NCBI GenBank assembly: GCA_017562135.1
Contig: QEYB01000556.1
Location: forward strand, 248,001 to 312,000
Reading direction: 5' to 3'
Source: Dipylidium caninum
Taxonomy: Eukaryota; Platyhelminthes; Cestoda; Cyclophyllidea; Dipylidiidae
DNA length: 64,000 nt
Below, piece by piece: positions 12,675 to 23,002 of this stretch. The position numbers and the translations under genes are program-made. Numbering within the stretch: position 1 is the stretch's first letter; each line of letters starts with the position of its first letter. The notes beneath the pieces are model-generated. The model had not been told where the DNA came from and did not search any database. It saw only the letters and a list, made by a program, of their open reading frames with translations.

Positions 12675-14299
12675 TCACAGATTTTTGGGGACTTGGGGTG
12701 TCACGTGAAGATCAGCTAGACCAGCCAACGCCGCTGCCGTTATGGGGTCGTTGAAGTCGACGACAGCATGCCCTACATCGGCCTCCATTTTAAAGGTGGA
12801 TCGCACACTTATCTCGTTCGAAGAAAGCCTTACAGGCTTCGCCGTCATATCCAATGGGGCTTCTTCCGGAACGGTGCTAATGTCGTCTTCCTCCAAACAG
12901 GCCTGTTTAACAAACCTTCGAGGATTGGTTTGCTGATGTCCAGTGACAAGTTCCGTCTCAGGCCAGGAGCTGGGCTTATTTATACCACTCAATTTCGCCA
13001 AAGAACGTTTACACTGTTCTGAAGCATTTAGTGACGCAAATTGTACGCCACCTGGCAGAACTGCGCGTTCTTCTTCCTCACCATCTGGTAGCCAGGAGTC
13101 CGCTGTCATGTTACTGATTTCCACCGCAGAGAGGCATTTCCAGTAAGGAGTGTGGAGTCGAGCCAGTTGTTTCAACGTCTCCAGTGCAGCAGGGTGTGGT
13201 CTTCTATGTCGTTCCGAGTCCGAGAGACGGTACAGAAGTGGGGCATCTTGGAGACTAGAGGTTCTTTCATACGTCGATCGCAGTAGAGCGCGTATACAGG
13301 CTTCAGTGCAATCACAAAGGCTGTTTAGTTCATAGCCTCCCTCTAAGCACAGAGCTATGCGGCCACCAGCAATCGCCTGATTCGTCAGCAACCGCGTCAT
13401 CCATCCGAAAGCCGCCGGACTCACATTATATCCACCTAAATTTGCTGGATGTCCTGGAGCGGCATCAAATCCACACGACACCAATATCATTTCAGGTTTA
13501 AATTCCTGAGCTATAGGCAGCACGATATGCTTGAAAGCTGCGAGATATTCTGAGTCTCCCATTGTAATTCCACTCGGCCAGGCAATATTGATAGTGAAGC
13601 CTACACCCATGCCTGCACCAATTTCTTCGAGCGCCCCAGTCCCGGGAAAGAACGCCCCATCGTCATAGCGGTGCAGTGATATATAAAGTACGGTTGGGTC
13701 TGTATAAAAAACCGCATGAGTTCCATTTCCATGATGCACGTCCCAGTCGAGGATCAATATTTTCGTCATGGGTGGATGATCGTTTGCCTCCTCGATGGTC
13801 CCATATTTTCCAAGGGCATGCAAGGCAAAGGAGTTGAAGATATTGGAGGGGGGGGAGACAGAGGTCTTGGGCACACCATTGCTACTTTCCTCGCAACATG
13901 GGATGGCTCGCACCAGCTGAGCTCGGCGGGCCGCTACGGCAACAGAGTTGAAGTAACAAAAGCCCATGGCCTGACCGGGTTCAGCGTGGTGGCCAGGCGG
14001 ACGGACGAGAGCGAAGCCGTTGGGCGCCTGGCGCAGGATGACACGGCAGGCGAGGTCAATGACGCAACCGGCGGCGAGGCGCGCGGCGTGAGCGGTGTGT
14101 CCAGCCGTGTGCCACGCGGTGTCCGAGTCGACTCCGATACCGCCACAGGGCAGGCGGCAGAGGCGAACCGTGGCCAGCAACGCGGGGTCTATGCGTGACC
14201 GACTGGCTGGATTACTGCCGAATAGCACGGTGTACACATCGCGATGAGCCAGTTGTAGCTCCGTAAGCGCCGCTCGTCGACCTGGTTGGTGTTGACATT
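12675..14299 (-). other. HDAC4: Deacetylase catalytic domain and C-terminal tail of class IIa HDAC
   Basis: One long exon. Numbering from the Met at 14237: [13 protein letters not shown] (28-40), RPPGHHAEP with the His pair at 83-84, [10 protein letters not shown] with zinc ligands Asp166 and His168, and GFDAAPGHP with zinc ligand Asp258. The active-site gate reads LEGGYEL, with Tyr302 (codon TAT at 13334-13332). Vertebrate class IIa enzymes have His at this site and are nearly inactive on acetyl-lysine. About 48 extra residues sit between VAVAARRAQ and TKILILDWD; this is either a lineage insert or an unspliced intron that happens to stay open. Confidence 0.9.
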
Positions 14300-17200
14300 C
14301 TGCAGCGAGACCTGACGACTAAAATCCCCCATCGTACATCTTAGACCACAGCATTCGATCAAGGTGAACGACGCAAATTCTTTACACATATGGATGAGGC
14401 CTATTCCTTTATTCCGCTTCTCAGTCGCATAAGGCCAGGCCCAAGTGGGGGAAGGTCCTTCACATCCAGGTCGTCATCTAACTTAATGAGTTGCCCTTTG
14501 CTAGTCTCGAACATTTAAGGAAATTTTCCTCGAGATTGAAACCTCCCTGTGATTAGATCCCATCGGCTGGATGTCAGATATGCCAATAATAAGCTTATTG
14601 GTTAGTAATTCGTTGTTCTGTTGTCTGCATTCGCCTTTAACTTCTTTCGCTACTTTCTTTAAGGGTTATTTTAAAATGACTGAATCTTATTATTGCCAAC
14701 AGTGAAGTAACTTCGCATCCTTTGGTGCGACGTCTCTCGGAATGTCTGCTCCTGGCAAAAAGCATTAGCAAACGTCCTCGCTTCTTTGTTCAATTTTAAG
14801 TATACCCACAAAAAAGCTCCCATAAACTGTCAATCTCACAAGGCAAGATTATTCGACAGCACTGAGAAAGCATAGGTTTTAAAGAACAAGTAACACTCCC
14901 GACAAGTAGGGCCCCAGTGACTCGTTGAACCACGCTAACCTCAACCACATCCCGCCAACGACATGGGGGCACAGCGTGGGGCTCGAGGCTGCGCGGCGTA
15001 GGCAGTGAAGGCCTCCAACAGCGGTGGCATGCGGACGCTACGTTGCCAGACTTAGGTCGGTTGTCTGCTAAGCTGAATTGCGCATTGGTCGGTGATTTCA
15101 AAGAGTCTTTTCAGAACTTCTCAGAGGTAGTGCAAGAAAACTCAAATGACAAAGGCCGCCAGAGCATTTGGCTTTAGTGCTTGCAAAGTCCGACGGGCTT
15201 TAGCGTCTACTTTATCCAACAACGCTTTCACACGCTCTGCCTTGAAAGTGGCAGCATTGGCTATGTGACTCGATGTTTGAAGGTGAAGATGTGAGCTTCT
15301 ACCACAGAGTTAGAGTGATTAGAGGAGGACGGACCTTTGGGTCGTAAATATATCCATCTAAAGATTGCATCGTTTTCGAGAAAGGCACAATAAGGAAGTC
15401 ATGAATAACCTGTGGTTCACTTTGGTGGTTCATGGTGAAAACTTATGGGAAAATTGATGTGTGAAAGAATTTGTCTATCACCCATGCGGAGAGGCGATAG
15501 ACAAAGTTTCGGGTGCTTTTCTTGTTTAAAAAGCATGCTGAAGGGGCCTATTGACACAACTCAAGCTTCGCCCCTCCTTATGCGTAAAGATAAACTAGGG
15601 AAGATAACCCTCTGAACGAGTGCGTTTAGACGTTCAATAGTTAGTTGAATTGGTTGTCGAGACCAACTGCCATTAGAACGTTTCACTGCCTCCTTGAGGT
15701 ATTTCCTGCGATTTTCGAAGATAAGGCGAGAAAAATTGACGTTGTTTATGTGCTCACTGCCCATTTTACTATTCGACTAACAACACAACGGCACAGCTTG
15801 TGATCCCCGTCTAACATGAAGGCGTTTTTCTCTTTGCACCCCACTTTAACCAAACTTAACAGGCGTGTCGCGGCTCTCTAATCCTCCACACATACAGAGG
15901 CGCAATTGCATGTCCAACTTGCGATTTTGCCTCTTTAGAACTTCATGGGAAGATACATTTTCGCTTAGACGTCAGTTACTCTAGAGGAAGCCTAACATTC
16001 CACTCATGGCCCTTTACAGTGCATCCACTCGTCGCTGCACTGAATATTTGAACAAGCAATGAACTCGGCCGCCACCAAGCCGCCTAGGCCCCGAGGATAG
16101 CCGGGCCCAGCAAATGTGGAAGAGGGAGGCGGAGGCTCGGGGAGCATGGAGGAAAAGCTTACCTGCAGTCTCTGCCAGATGGCTACCAAACGCGAGGGAT
16201 TCTCCGGATGATTGGCATCAATTTGACACGTGCATCTGTGCGCCAACATGCCAACATCGTAAGCCAACACCGTCGTGAATGCAGTACTCTGTGTAAAGAA
16301 GAAAGTGCGACTTTCTTTTAGACTCAGCCGTTCTGATCAGTTTGAAAGGAGCATCGAGAAGCATATGAACGTCATTGCACCGCATTCACTTGCCTATTAT
16401 TCGAATGGGACAAGTTGGAGCATATTACCCCACTTTTGCCTCACTAATCTCACATGCTTTGTCATTTTTGTGTCGTCTAATCCTCACCCTGTTGTTATGA
16501 CCTTGTAAAGAGTGGGCTTACCCAGAGACGTGGGGTGGGACTGGGAAGGTCGGTCTCTCTCAAATCGTACACAAACCTCAGCGGATGATTCTAGGGCTGA
16601 GACAAGGAACTTAACAACATGTATTTCTTTGCCGTCTTCAAATCCAAATAGTCATTTAAAAGAGGGCCTTGGCTTGGCAGCACTTGCGTTATCACTAATG
16701 AAAGGCGGAGTTTTGGTCAATGGTGCACCAGCTTAAACTGCCCGTCTTGTGCGTTTGACATTAAATAAGGACGGTTTGAGAGGAAACAAGTTACGCTGAC
16801 GAAACATTTTAGTTTCCACACCAAGTATTGAGGACTGTGTGTGGGTGGACATTAATTATTTCAAACTCGACAGCACTTTCTTATTTTCCTGCTTCATATT
16901 AATGGCATTCATGAAAGTAAAGGCTAAAGAAGTCTCGTTGAAAATTTGTGTAATTAAGTGTTCCCAGAGAGTGAAGTAGCAAGAAATTTTCGCAACTGAC
17001 TCGCCACCCCTGAGGTTGTCCAAAGTTGGTGCCCTCCATGGGATGTGCAGAATTTTGCAACAGAACGTCATTCCATCATCGTCCCATGCTTTGTCATGAT
17101 TTGGACGTTATACGTACGTAAATCCAAACAGGCGATCCAAGAAAATGTTTTCCACCTTCTCCTTGTGCGGAGTCCCAAAAGCCTTCTAAGACGAGCCATT

Positions 17201-20200
17201 AATTGTCATTAGGAGGTCCTCGAGCGTACATCGGTTGAGGTTGGCAAAAGAGCCAATTAAATACGCACTGAGGTCGCTGTCACCTAACACACTCATGTCG
17301 GACAGGTCAAAGCGCCCCATTTTTAGTCCAAGAGTAGTATGGAGGGAGACTTGGTGCCAGTAGACATCATAATTCACCAAAGAGGTCAAGACATGTACGC
17401 CCGGAAGGTGGCCGACGCCGGTGGGACAGTGATAATTGCATTACACGTCAAGAGCGTTGCCTTAGTTCCTAGACGCACCCTCTATTCAGAATAGCAGGCG
17501 TCACATGAAGCAGCGCAAATGCCATTTTGAATGCGCACTCTAGCAGTTTAGGCAGGTGGAGCTGGAAATTGGCCAAGGATACGTTTAATCGGCGATTTTT
17601 TGTGCACTGGCAACGGGCCTTCGGCGTGCCCTATTTCACCCTCGGAAAAATCGTATGCGGAGCTTAGAACTCGCATCTCAAGCAGGACGGAGGGGAGGCC
17701 CTGTTCGCGCGGGCTCACACCTGCTTCTCGAGGTCAGACTGCTTGCTTCGCCATCCCAACCCCGTGACCCATGACGCGGCCACCACCACACTTTTAATTA
17801 AATTGTCCAAATACTTCTGTAATAACCGCCTTGTTCGAGGTGTAGTAAGATGATTTCAGTTGAAGTTGGCCTATGAAGTACTCTTTAGAATTACCTGAGA
17901 GTTCAAAGAATTTGGGCCTCTTCGAGCGATACACTGGTAACTGGATTAGACGCCTGCTAAACAAGAGTGCGTGTTGGCCGAACACTGAGGGGCTTTAGAC
18001 GTAAAAACGTGAGACACAACCACTAAAAATGTATAAGTTACCGTGGGAAGCTCGTTTGTGGGTCGTCTCGCCAGCGTCACTACCGGACTTGAGGCAGTTC
18101 TTTCCAACAACGGACTGGTGTTTTGGTTGCTTCCCTTGAGGTAGAATGGGTCGTATGTATTCCCCGTGGCAGGCGAATTCAACGAATGCTCCATGTTCGG
18201 CGATTCGCCTCTGCAAAAGGGAACAACGCGATCTTTTGCGGGCTCGTAGATGGTGAAGAATACTTTCGAAAAATTCACATAAAAATTGTCCCGGCTCCCA
18301 CTAGTTAAATAAAAAGGAATGCGAAAATGGCTTCAAAAGTGTTATTTGTGGCAGAATGGCTTCTAATGATTAATTTATCGCTCGTAATTCCCTCCTGCCC
18401 TCTACCCGCATCGAGAGAATTTCTATGGAAGCTTGTGGAAGATGTGACTTTGTCCAAAGCATCGTTTCCCCGCTGTCCTTCACCCAACTCTTCTGACATT
18501 GTGAGCGTATGCTGTTTATAGATCAAAAGCTTAAGAAGTAGTGCTTAGTAAAGTCATCAAGATTGGCACTTCTCAACTTTTAGTGGTAAGTCGGCTTTAG
18601 AGTGGTTTGTGAATTAAATTTACAATAAATCATACTTTTCTAGTAGCTTCCTTCTTAGGTGCTTCATGATCACGCTGCGCTGTTCATCCTCCGTCAACGC
18701 AGCACTTGTAAGGGATTTGTGGACCGCGTTCAAGGTCGAAGTTGACGTCAAAGCTGCAGCTTCCATGGCCATTGCTGACGCGGCGGATAGCAAACCACCT
18801 CCCGACGCACTGACCCCGCCACTGTCTACAAGGTTACTTCCTGAGGCACCTTCGCAACTTGTAGATCCTCCAAAATTCCCCCGACTCATATTCCCAGTCA
18901 GCCGAATCGGTGCCGAACGCGTACGACTGAGGAGACCGGAAACCTGCCTGTATCTGCGATACGACGACTGTCCTGATTGTTGTCTGCTCCTTTCAGCCTC
19001 CACCAACTCAGTGCTTTCTCCTGATAAACCCATTATCTGGTCAATATTCTTTGAACTGCCCATGCAACTTGCCTTACACTTCTCGTTCTTCATGTATTCA
19101 CGAACCAAGTTGAGATAGTTTTGCGTCACCTTTAACAACCCTTCACTCATAACACAAGTGTTCGTCGAGATGGTAGACAGGAGCTCCTGAACCGCCTCCC
19201 TATCACCCGATACCTGCGGCGATTTCGAAATTGTCTCTCTCGTCTCACTCATGTCCACATCAATCGTGCCGAAGTTAATGTTAGCGGCGACCGAATGAGA
19301 CTCCACCTCATGGGATACTTCCATTGGTGTGTTGCCATTTCCTTCCGAATGCTCCGACATTTCCTTCTTTTCCAGTGCGACTTGAGACAGAACGGGTAGC
19401 GGCCATGCGGCGGCTTTTTGAAGACTCCAGTATTGACCACCATCTCCGGCCTCGCTGATACTCCGCGATCCACGAGTATGGCGAGCAAAATATGGCGCGG
19501 AGCTAACAACGGCTGCGGCAACGGCCAAAGGATTAACATTCCTTCGATCATTGCGGTTGGACTTATGCTTCAGTCCTCCACTGCCGCCACGGATTTTTAG
19601 GCTGGGCTCTGAAAGAGTTTTACGAAGCAACACCGATGAATTTCGTGATGTCATCATTGGAGCATCAATGTTAGAACACAACTCTTGTCCCGCGGATAGA
19701 GCGATAAAGATCCAAGGCGGAAGATTACCGAAATGTTTGCCGGGATGTGAAAGGAAGGGGGATTGTTGACCGGCTGCATGATGGCCTGCTGTTAACATAG
19801 CTTGTGGCATTCCATATCCGCTGGGGAAAACCCATTCAGGATCGGCAGCGTGGGAATTTTTATGAGAAGGACAGTTTGCCGTCGATGAACCTCGATCCTC
19901 GTCTAATTCCATTGAAGGGGAAACAAACGAAGCTGTTCCGGACCCCGCCACTGCGCTCTCCTTGCTTCTTCTCTTATTAAGCACGCAGTCCTTGAGCCGT
20001 TGTCTCACGTGTGTTGAAACATGAGACTTGGAAGTTGCCGTAGTCGCAGTAGTAATGTTGCCAGAGGGCGTGGCTGTTGCTATCATAGTCTGCTGCTTGC
20101 CCACGGAGCCCGTGTAGGATGATCCAGAGCTTATTTGACTGGACCCAGATGTGGATTTTATATGGTCAGTGGATGCAGTCACATTTGTGGTGGTAGATGC

Positions 20201-20593
20201 AAAAGCTGAATGCCTACGGTGATCGGGCGTGAGTCCAAGAATTTGAGCCGGCAAGGCCTCAGAATGATTTAAAGCTGCAGCTACGCGATCGTAGATAGAA
20301 TTCCCAGATTTGAAAGAAGAGATTGTCATTGTAGAGGCCAAGTCGCGGTCAATAGGAACCGAAGCACCAATAGCTGCCTTAAGCACCTCTTTCTGGTGCG
20401 GTTTAGGGGCAATCAGTTCGTTTAACGAGGAAGAGCGCTCGTATTCTTGGGAGAACTGTTTGTGGGGTAAAGGCTGTTGAGCCGATGTTGGCTCGTACTT
20501 CCTGGCTGTTAGCTGACATAACGTGGCCGGGATACGTTCGATAGAATTCGTCTTCCTTTGTCGATGGGTATTCTTTGGCTCGTTAAACTGCAT
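12675..20593 (-). CDS. HDAC4: Class IIa histone deacetylase (HDAC4/5/7/9 family)
   Basis: Class IIa HDACs are signal-responsive corepressors that bind MEF2 and shuttle between nucleus and cytoplasm under 14-3-3 control. Exons on the minus strand: 20593-18636 (N-terminal 652 codons plus two bases), 18210-18042, 16288-16163 and 14299-12675. The first three join in exact phase. A short exon is needed before 14299 to restore phase; 14988-14946 is one candidate. Visible features: MEF2-binding block [14 protein letters not shown] (residues about 196-209), 14-3-3 motifs [10 protein letters not shown] (about 324-333), SRTRSAP (about 556-562) and ERTASSP in exon 2, the zinc-binding CTC entry segment in exon 3, the deacetylase domain in the last exon, and a C-terminal [14 protein letters not shown] that aligns with the vertebrate export signal. 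The Gln-rich coiled coil of vertebrate HDAC4 is not seen. The ATG at 20593 is the first in that frame, but a 5' exon may be missing. The symbol is given for the family; a single invertebrate class IIa gene is co-orthologous to vertebrate 4/5/7/9. Confidence 0.9.
14300..16162 (-). other. HDAC intron region between exons at 16163 and 14299
   Basis: No other conserved coding was recognised apart from the candidate short exon at 14946-14988. A small hairpin with 8-bp arms (TGTCTATC/GATAGACA) lies at about 15473-15504. An HDAC exon of about 25-45 nt must lie here if the reading of the gene is right. Confidence 0.55.
14946..14988 (-). other. Candidate 43-nt exon of the HDAC gene
   Basis: On the minus strand a CAG precedes 14988 and a GT follows 14946. 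The 43 nt are 1 mod 3, which is exactly what is needed to connect exon 16288-16163 (ends in phase 0) to exon 14299-12675 (needs one base). It would encode ...MSLAGC followed by EC, comparable to the GLRGKC-EC region of vertebrate HDAC4. The donor (GTTGAG) is poor, so this is only a suggestion. Confidence 0.3.
16289..18041 (-). other. HDAC intron
   Basis: About 1.75 kb between two exons that join in phase (18210-18042 ends after a complete codon, 16288-16163 begins with one). Donor GTAACT and acceptor ACACAG are visible on the minus strand. No coding was recognised inside. Confidence 0.75.
18211..18635 (-). other. HDAC intron between exons 1 and 2
   Basis: Donor GTATGA on the minus strand just after codon 652 plus two bases, and acceptor TTTTGCAG before 18210. 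Two bases on the left and one on the right rebuild a Lys codon. Reading through the donor meets a stop after four more codons (18620), which is why the long exon looks like a complete 657-residue frame. Confidence 0.8.
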
Positions 20594-21100
20594 GAGTGTT
20601 CTTTTTAATGGTGCTGAGCTTGAATCCGATTACACATAGGGAATACTTTCTGTCCACTAACGAACACGCTTCCGAACATGACACAACGTAAGGTTTTACA
20701 CGCACAGTGAGCTAAGTTCTCCAAAAGTGGGAGAGGTACGAAGGCAGGGGACTGCCAATAGCTGCTTATGCTTGGACGACAAACGAGAAGGCAGCGTGCA
20801 CAGCGGCCGGAGACAGGCTCTGCCCCTGATTGGCCACGGCGCAATGCCAGGCTGGGTTGGGCACTCTTTCGCCCTACGACGACCTTGAGATATGCGTTCT
20901 AAATATAACCCACTGGATTCCTCCGCCATTGGTTGTTTAGCTTTGTACACAAAATACTGCTTCTCTTTTAAAATAGGAGCACTCATCCTCTCCTTACTCG
21001 CCGAAGGCTATTAATGTAGCATAAAAAAACATAAAAATCACATGGTGGTAACACATTACTTGCCACTACTCCTAGAGAAGCGTGAATATCAAGTCAAAGA
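20594..21100 (-). promoter_or_regulatory. Presumed HDAC promoter/5' UTR, with CCAAT-type motifs
   Basis: Immediately upstream of the HDAC frame. On the minus strand CCAAT appears in CCAATCAGGG (near 20827-20836) and in AACCAATGGCGG (near 20923-20934), which also resembles a YY1-type ATGGC element. No TATA box was identified. This is motif reading only. Confidence 0.25.
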
Positions 21101-21239
21101 CGTAAAACGCATGACCAATAGGGGCAAAGAGGTCTAATATTAGCAAGAGAGGACGACGCAAGGTGGAGAAACGAGCCACAGGCATCCACGCCTGTGCGCG
21201 CCCAGAATTGAACGCGAGACCACGGAATGCTGTACATTT

Positions 21240-21282
21240 CGGCATCTCTCTCTCTTTCTCCCTCACACACACACACACACAG
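21240..21282. repeat. CT and CA simple repeats
   Basis: A short CTCTCT tract is followed by a CACACA run at about 21262-21280. It is a plain microsatellite in non-coding sequence. Confidence 0.8.
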
Positions 21283-21456
21283 TCGTGTATGATGATGGCG
21301 GGATCGGGTACATGAGATGACTGTCCCCTAAGGTATTTATGACCACTTAAAGGGTTGACAATGCTTAGCAGATCAACGGTTAAATGGCCGTACTTCCGAA
21401 ATACCGAAACAATGGCGTGATAAAAGTTATCCTCGGTAAACTCGCACTGAATCAAC

Positions 21457-21525
21457 AAAAGCAGCCTTCTTTTTCTTTTTCTTCCTATTCTTCCTATTTA
21501 AGATACATTCAAGAAGGCTGCTTTT
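21457..21525. repeat. Perfect 15-bp inverted repeat (hairpin)
   Basis: Left arm AAAAGCAGCCTTCTT at 21457-21471 and right arm AAGAAGGCTGCTTTT at 21511-21525 are exact reverse complements, separated by a 39-nt T/C-rich loop. It could be a small foldback element or an RNA hairpin. No flanking duplication was identified and the loop is large for a miRNA precursor. Confidence 0.7.
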
Positions 21526-22730
21526 TTACGTCTAACACATATGAAGGGATTCTCTTTTCATTACGCTTTAGCTACGAGTAAAATTTTTGACAACTGAAAT
21601 AGGTAGAAATCAACCTTAATTTATAAGGTTAAAGTCAATTTTTGTAGTCGTATTATTGGAATAAATCTGAGGAAATTTTCCGTTTGAAAAACAATGGGTC
21701 CGAAGCGAATAGGCACACGCATGAATGGTGTTGGAACCGCGTAACTCGCTTGATACACACCCATTTTGGTAATTTAGTCAAAAAGTAAATTTTGCAGTGT
21801 AAGTAACAAACTAACAAAACTAACTAACATCTAACTAACAACATATTCAGCTAATTTTATCCAAATAAAGGGAAGGAACATTAATTTAATGTCGCATAAT
21901 GCGCCGTGTTATGCGAAAATCACTTGTGGATAAGACTAAGTAGTCAAGTAGTTTTCATGTACATTGTAACATCACTGGTCGCCCACATTGTCTCACCAGG
22001 TTATATTAAGACGACAGCTTACAGATGACTGTCTCCCCACCCAACGCAACTGTCATACAATGGAAATGAAGGAACCCGCGTAGTTGCGGAGGGACATCTG
22101 CACCCGCATCATTCCTCCGGTTTCTGTCCTCTTTGGAGTCTTCTTCGTCGTGGACGACATCCTAGGAAGTCGGTTTTGTGCACACCAAATAAATTAAGTT
22201 TGTCTGACTTGACGACGCTAAGCTACTATTGTAGGCCGCGCGAGAAATCGCTGAAAATGTTGGAGGCTTGGAACACCACCATATTAAAGACAATTTCTGA
22301 CAGGCTTCGATTTGATTTCAAATGCTGTGCCCATTTGTTGATCCACACGTGGGCTCCCGAGGTGTTTGCCGCCCACTTAATAGGTCGATCAGGGGACTTT
22401 GCCGACCCGCTCGGAAACAATATCTGTTACATCTAATTTATTCCCTCCTTTGTTTACACAACACTTTGTTTTAAATGGGTAATATCATGAGTTTCATAAT
22501 CGGGTAAGAGCTCGGAAAATTAAAACCTATCCCGCTTATCATAGCATATTAAGCGAATAGCAGAAGAACAGTTACATTCTATCTTAACAAGTAATTCCTC
22601 CACAATATTTTGGTTCAAAGTTCATTCAAACTTCAGAGTGAGCAAATGTGCTGCTATCAATCGTATGCCGAAAAAAACCTTTTGCCCTCGATTGCATTTG
22701 AGGTGTGCACATGGAGCGGATGATCGCATT

Positions 22731-23001
22731 ACCGAATGGAAGCAGGCAGCAGATACTGAGTGAAAATATATCTCAACAGGCGACTGGACGGAGAATATCG
22801 AGCCATTTTCATACAATCTGCGGTGGATAGCACAGTTTTCATCTTTTGTGGAGCAGTCTATAAATCTAAATTCCTTGGAATCCTGCTTGTATTTTAATCG
22901 GTTTGAGCAGAAGCGCCCAGCTTCGGCTACTTCAAACACTAAACGCTCATAAATAAAAATCACTCCTGAATCCGAATGTGCCTTTATTATGCTAATACTG
23001 C
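22731..23001 (-). CDS. Possible lone exon of an unrecognised gene
   Basis: An open stretch on the minus strand begins after a CAG near 23001 and continues to a GTAATG donor-like site near 22730. It includes YERLVFEVAEAGRFCSN, DCSTKDENCAIHRRLY and SPVEIYFHSVSAACFHS. Its Cys spacing and alternation of polar and hydrophobic residues look protein-like, and about 90 codons are open. No partner exon and no family were recognised. Confidence 0.25.
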
Positions 23002-23002
23002 C

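Noticed and set aside
18620..20593. Reading the 657-codon minus frame as a complete separate gene
   Set aside because: The stop lies just past a GTATGA donor, and splicing there joins in phase to exons with further class IIa HDAC motifs.
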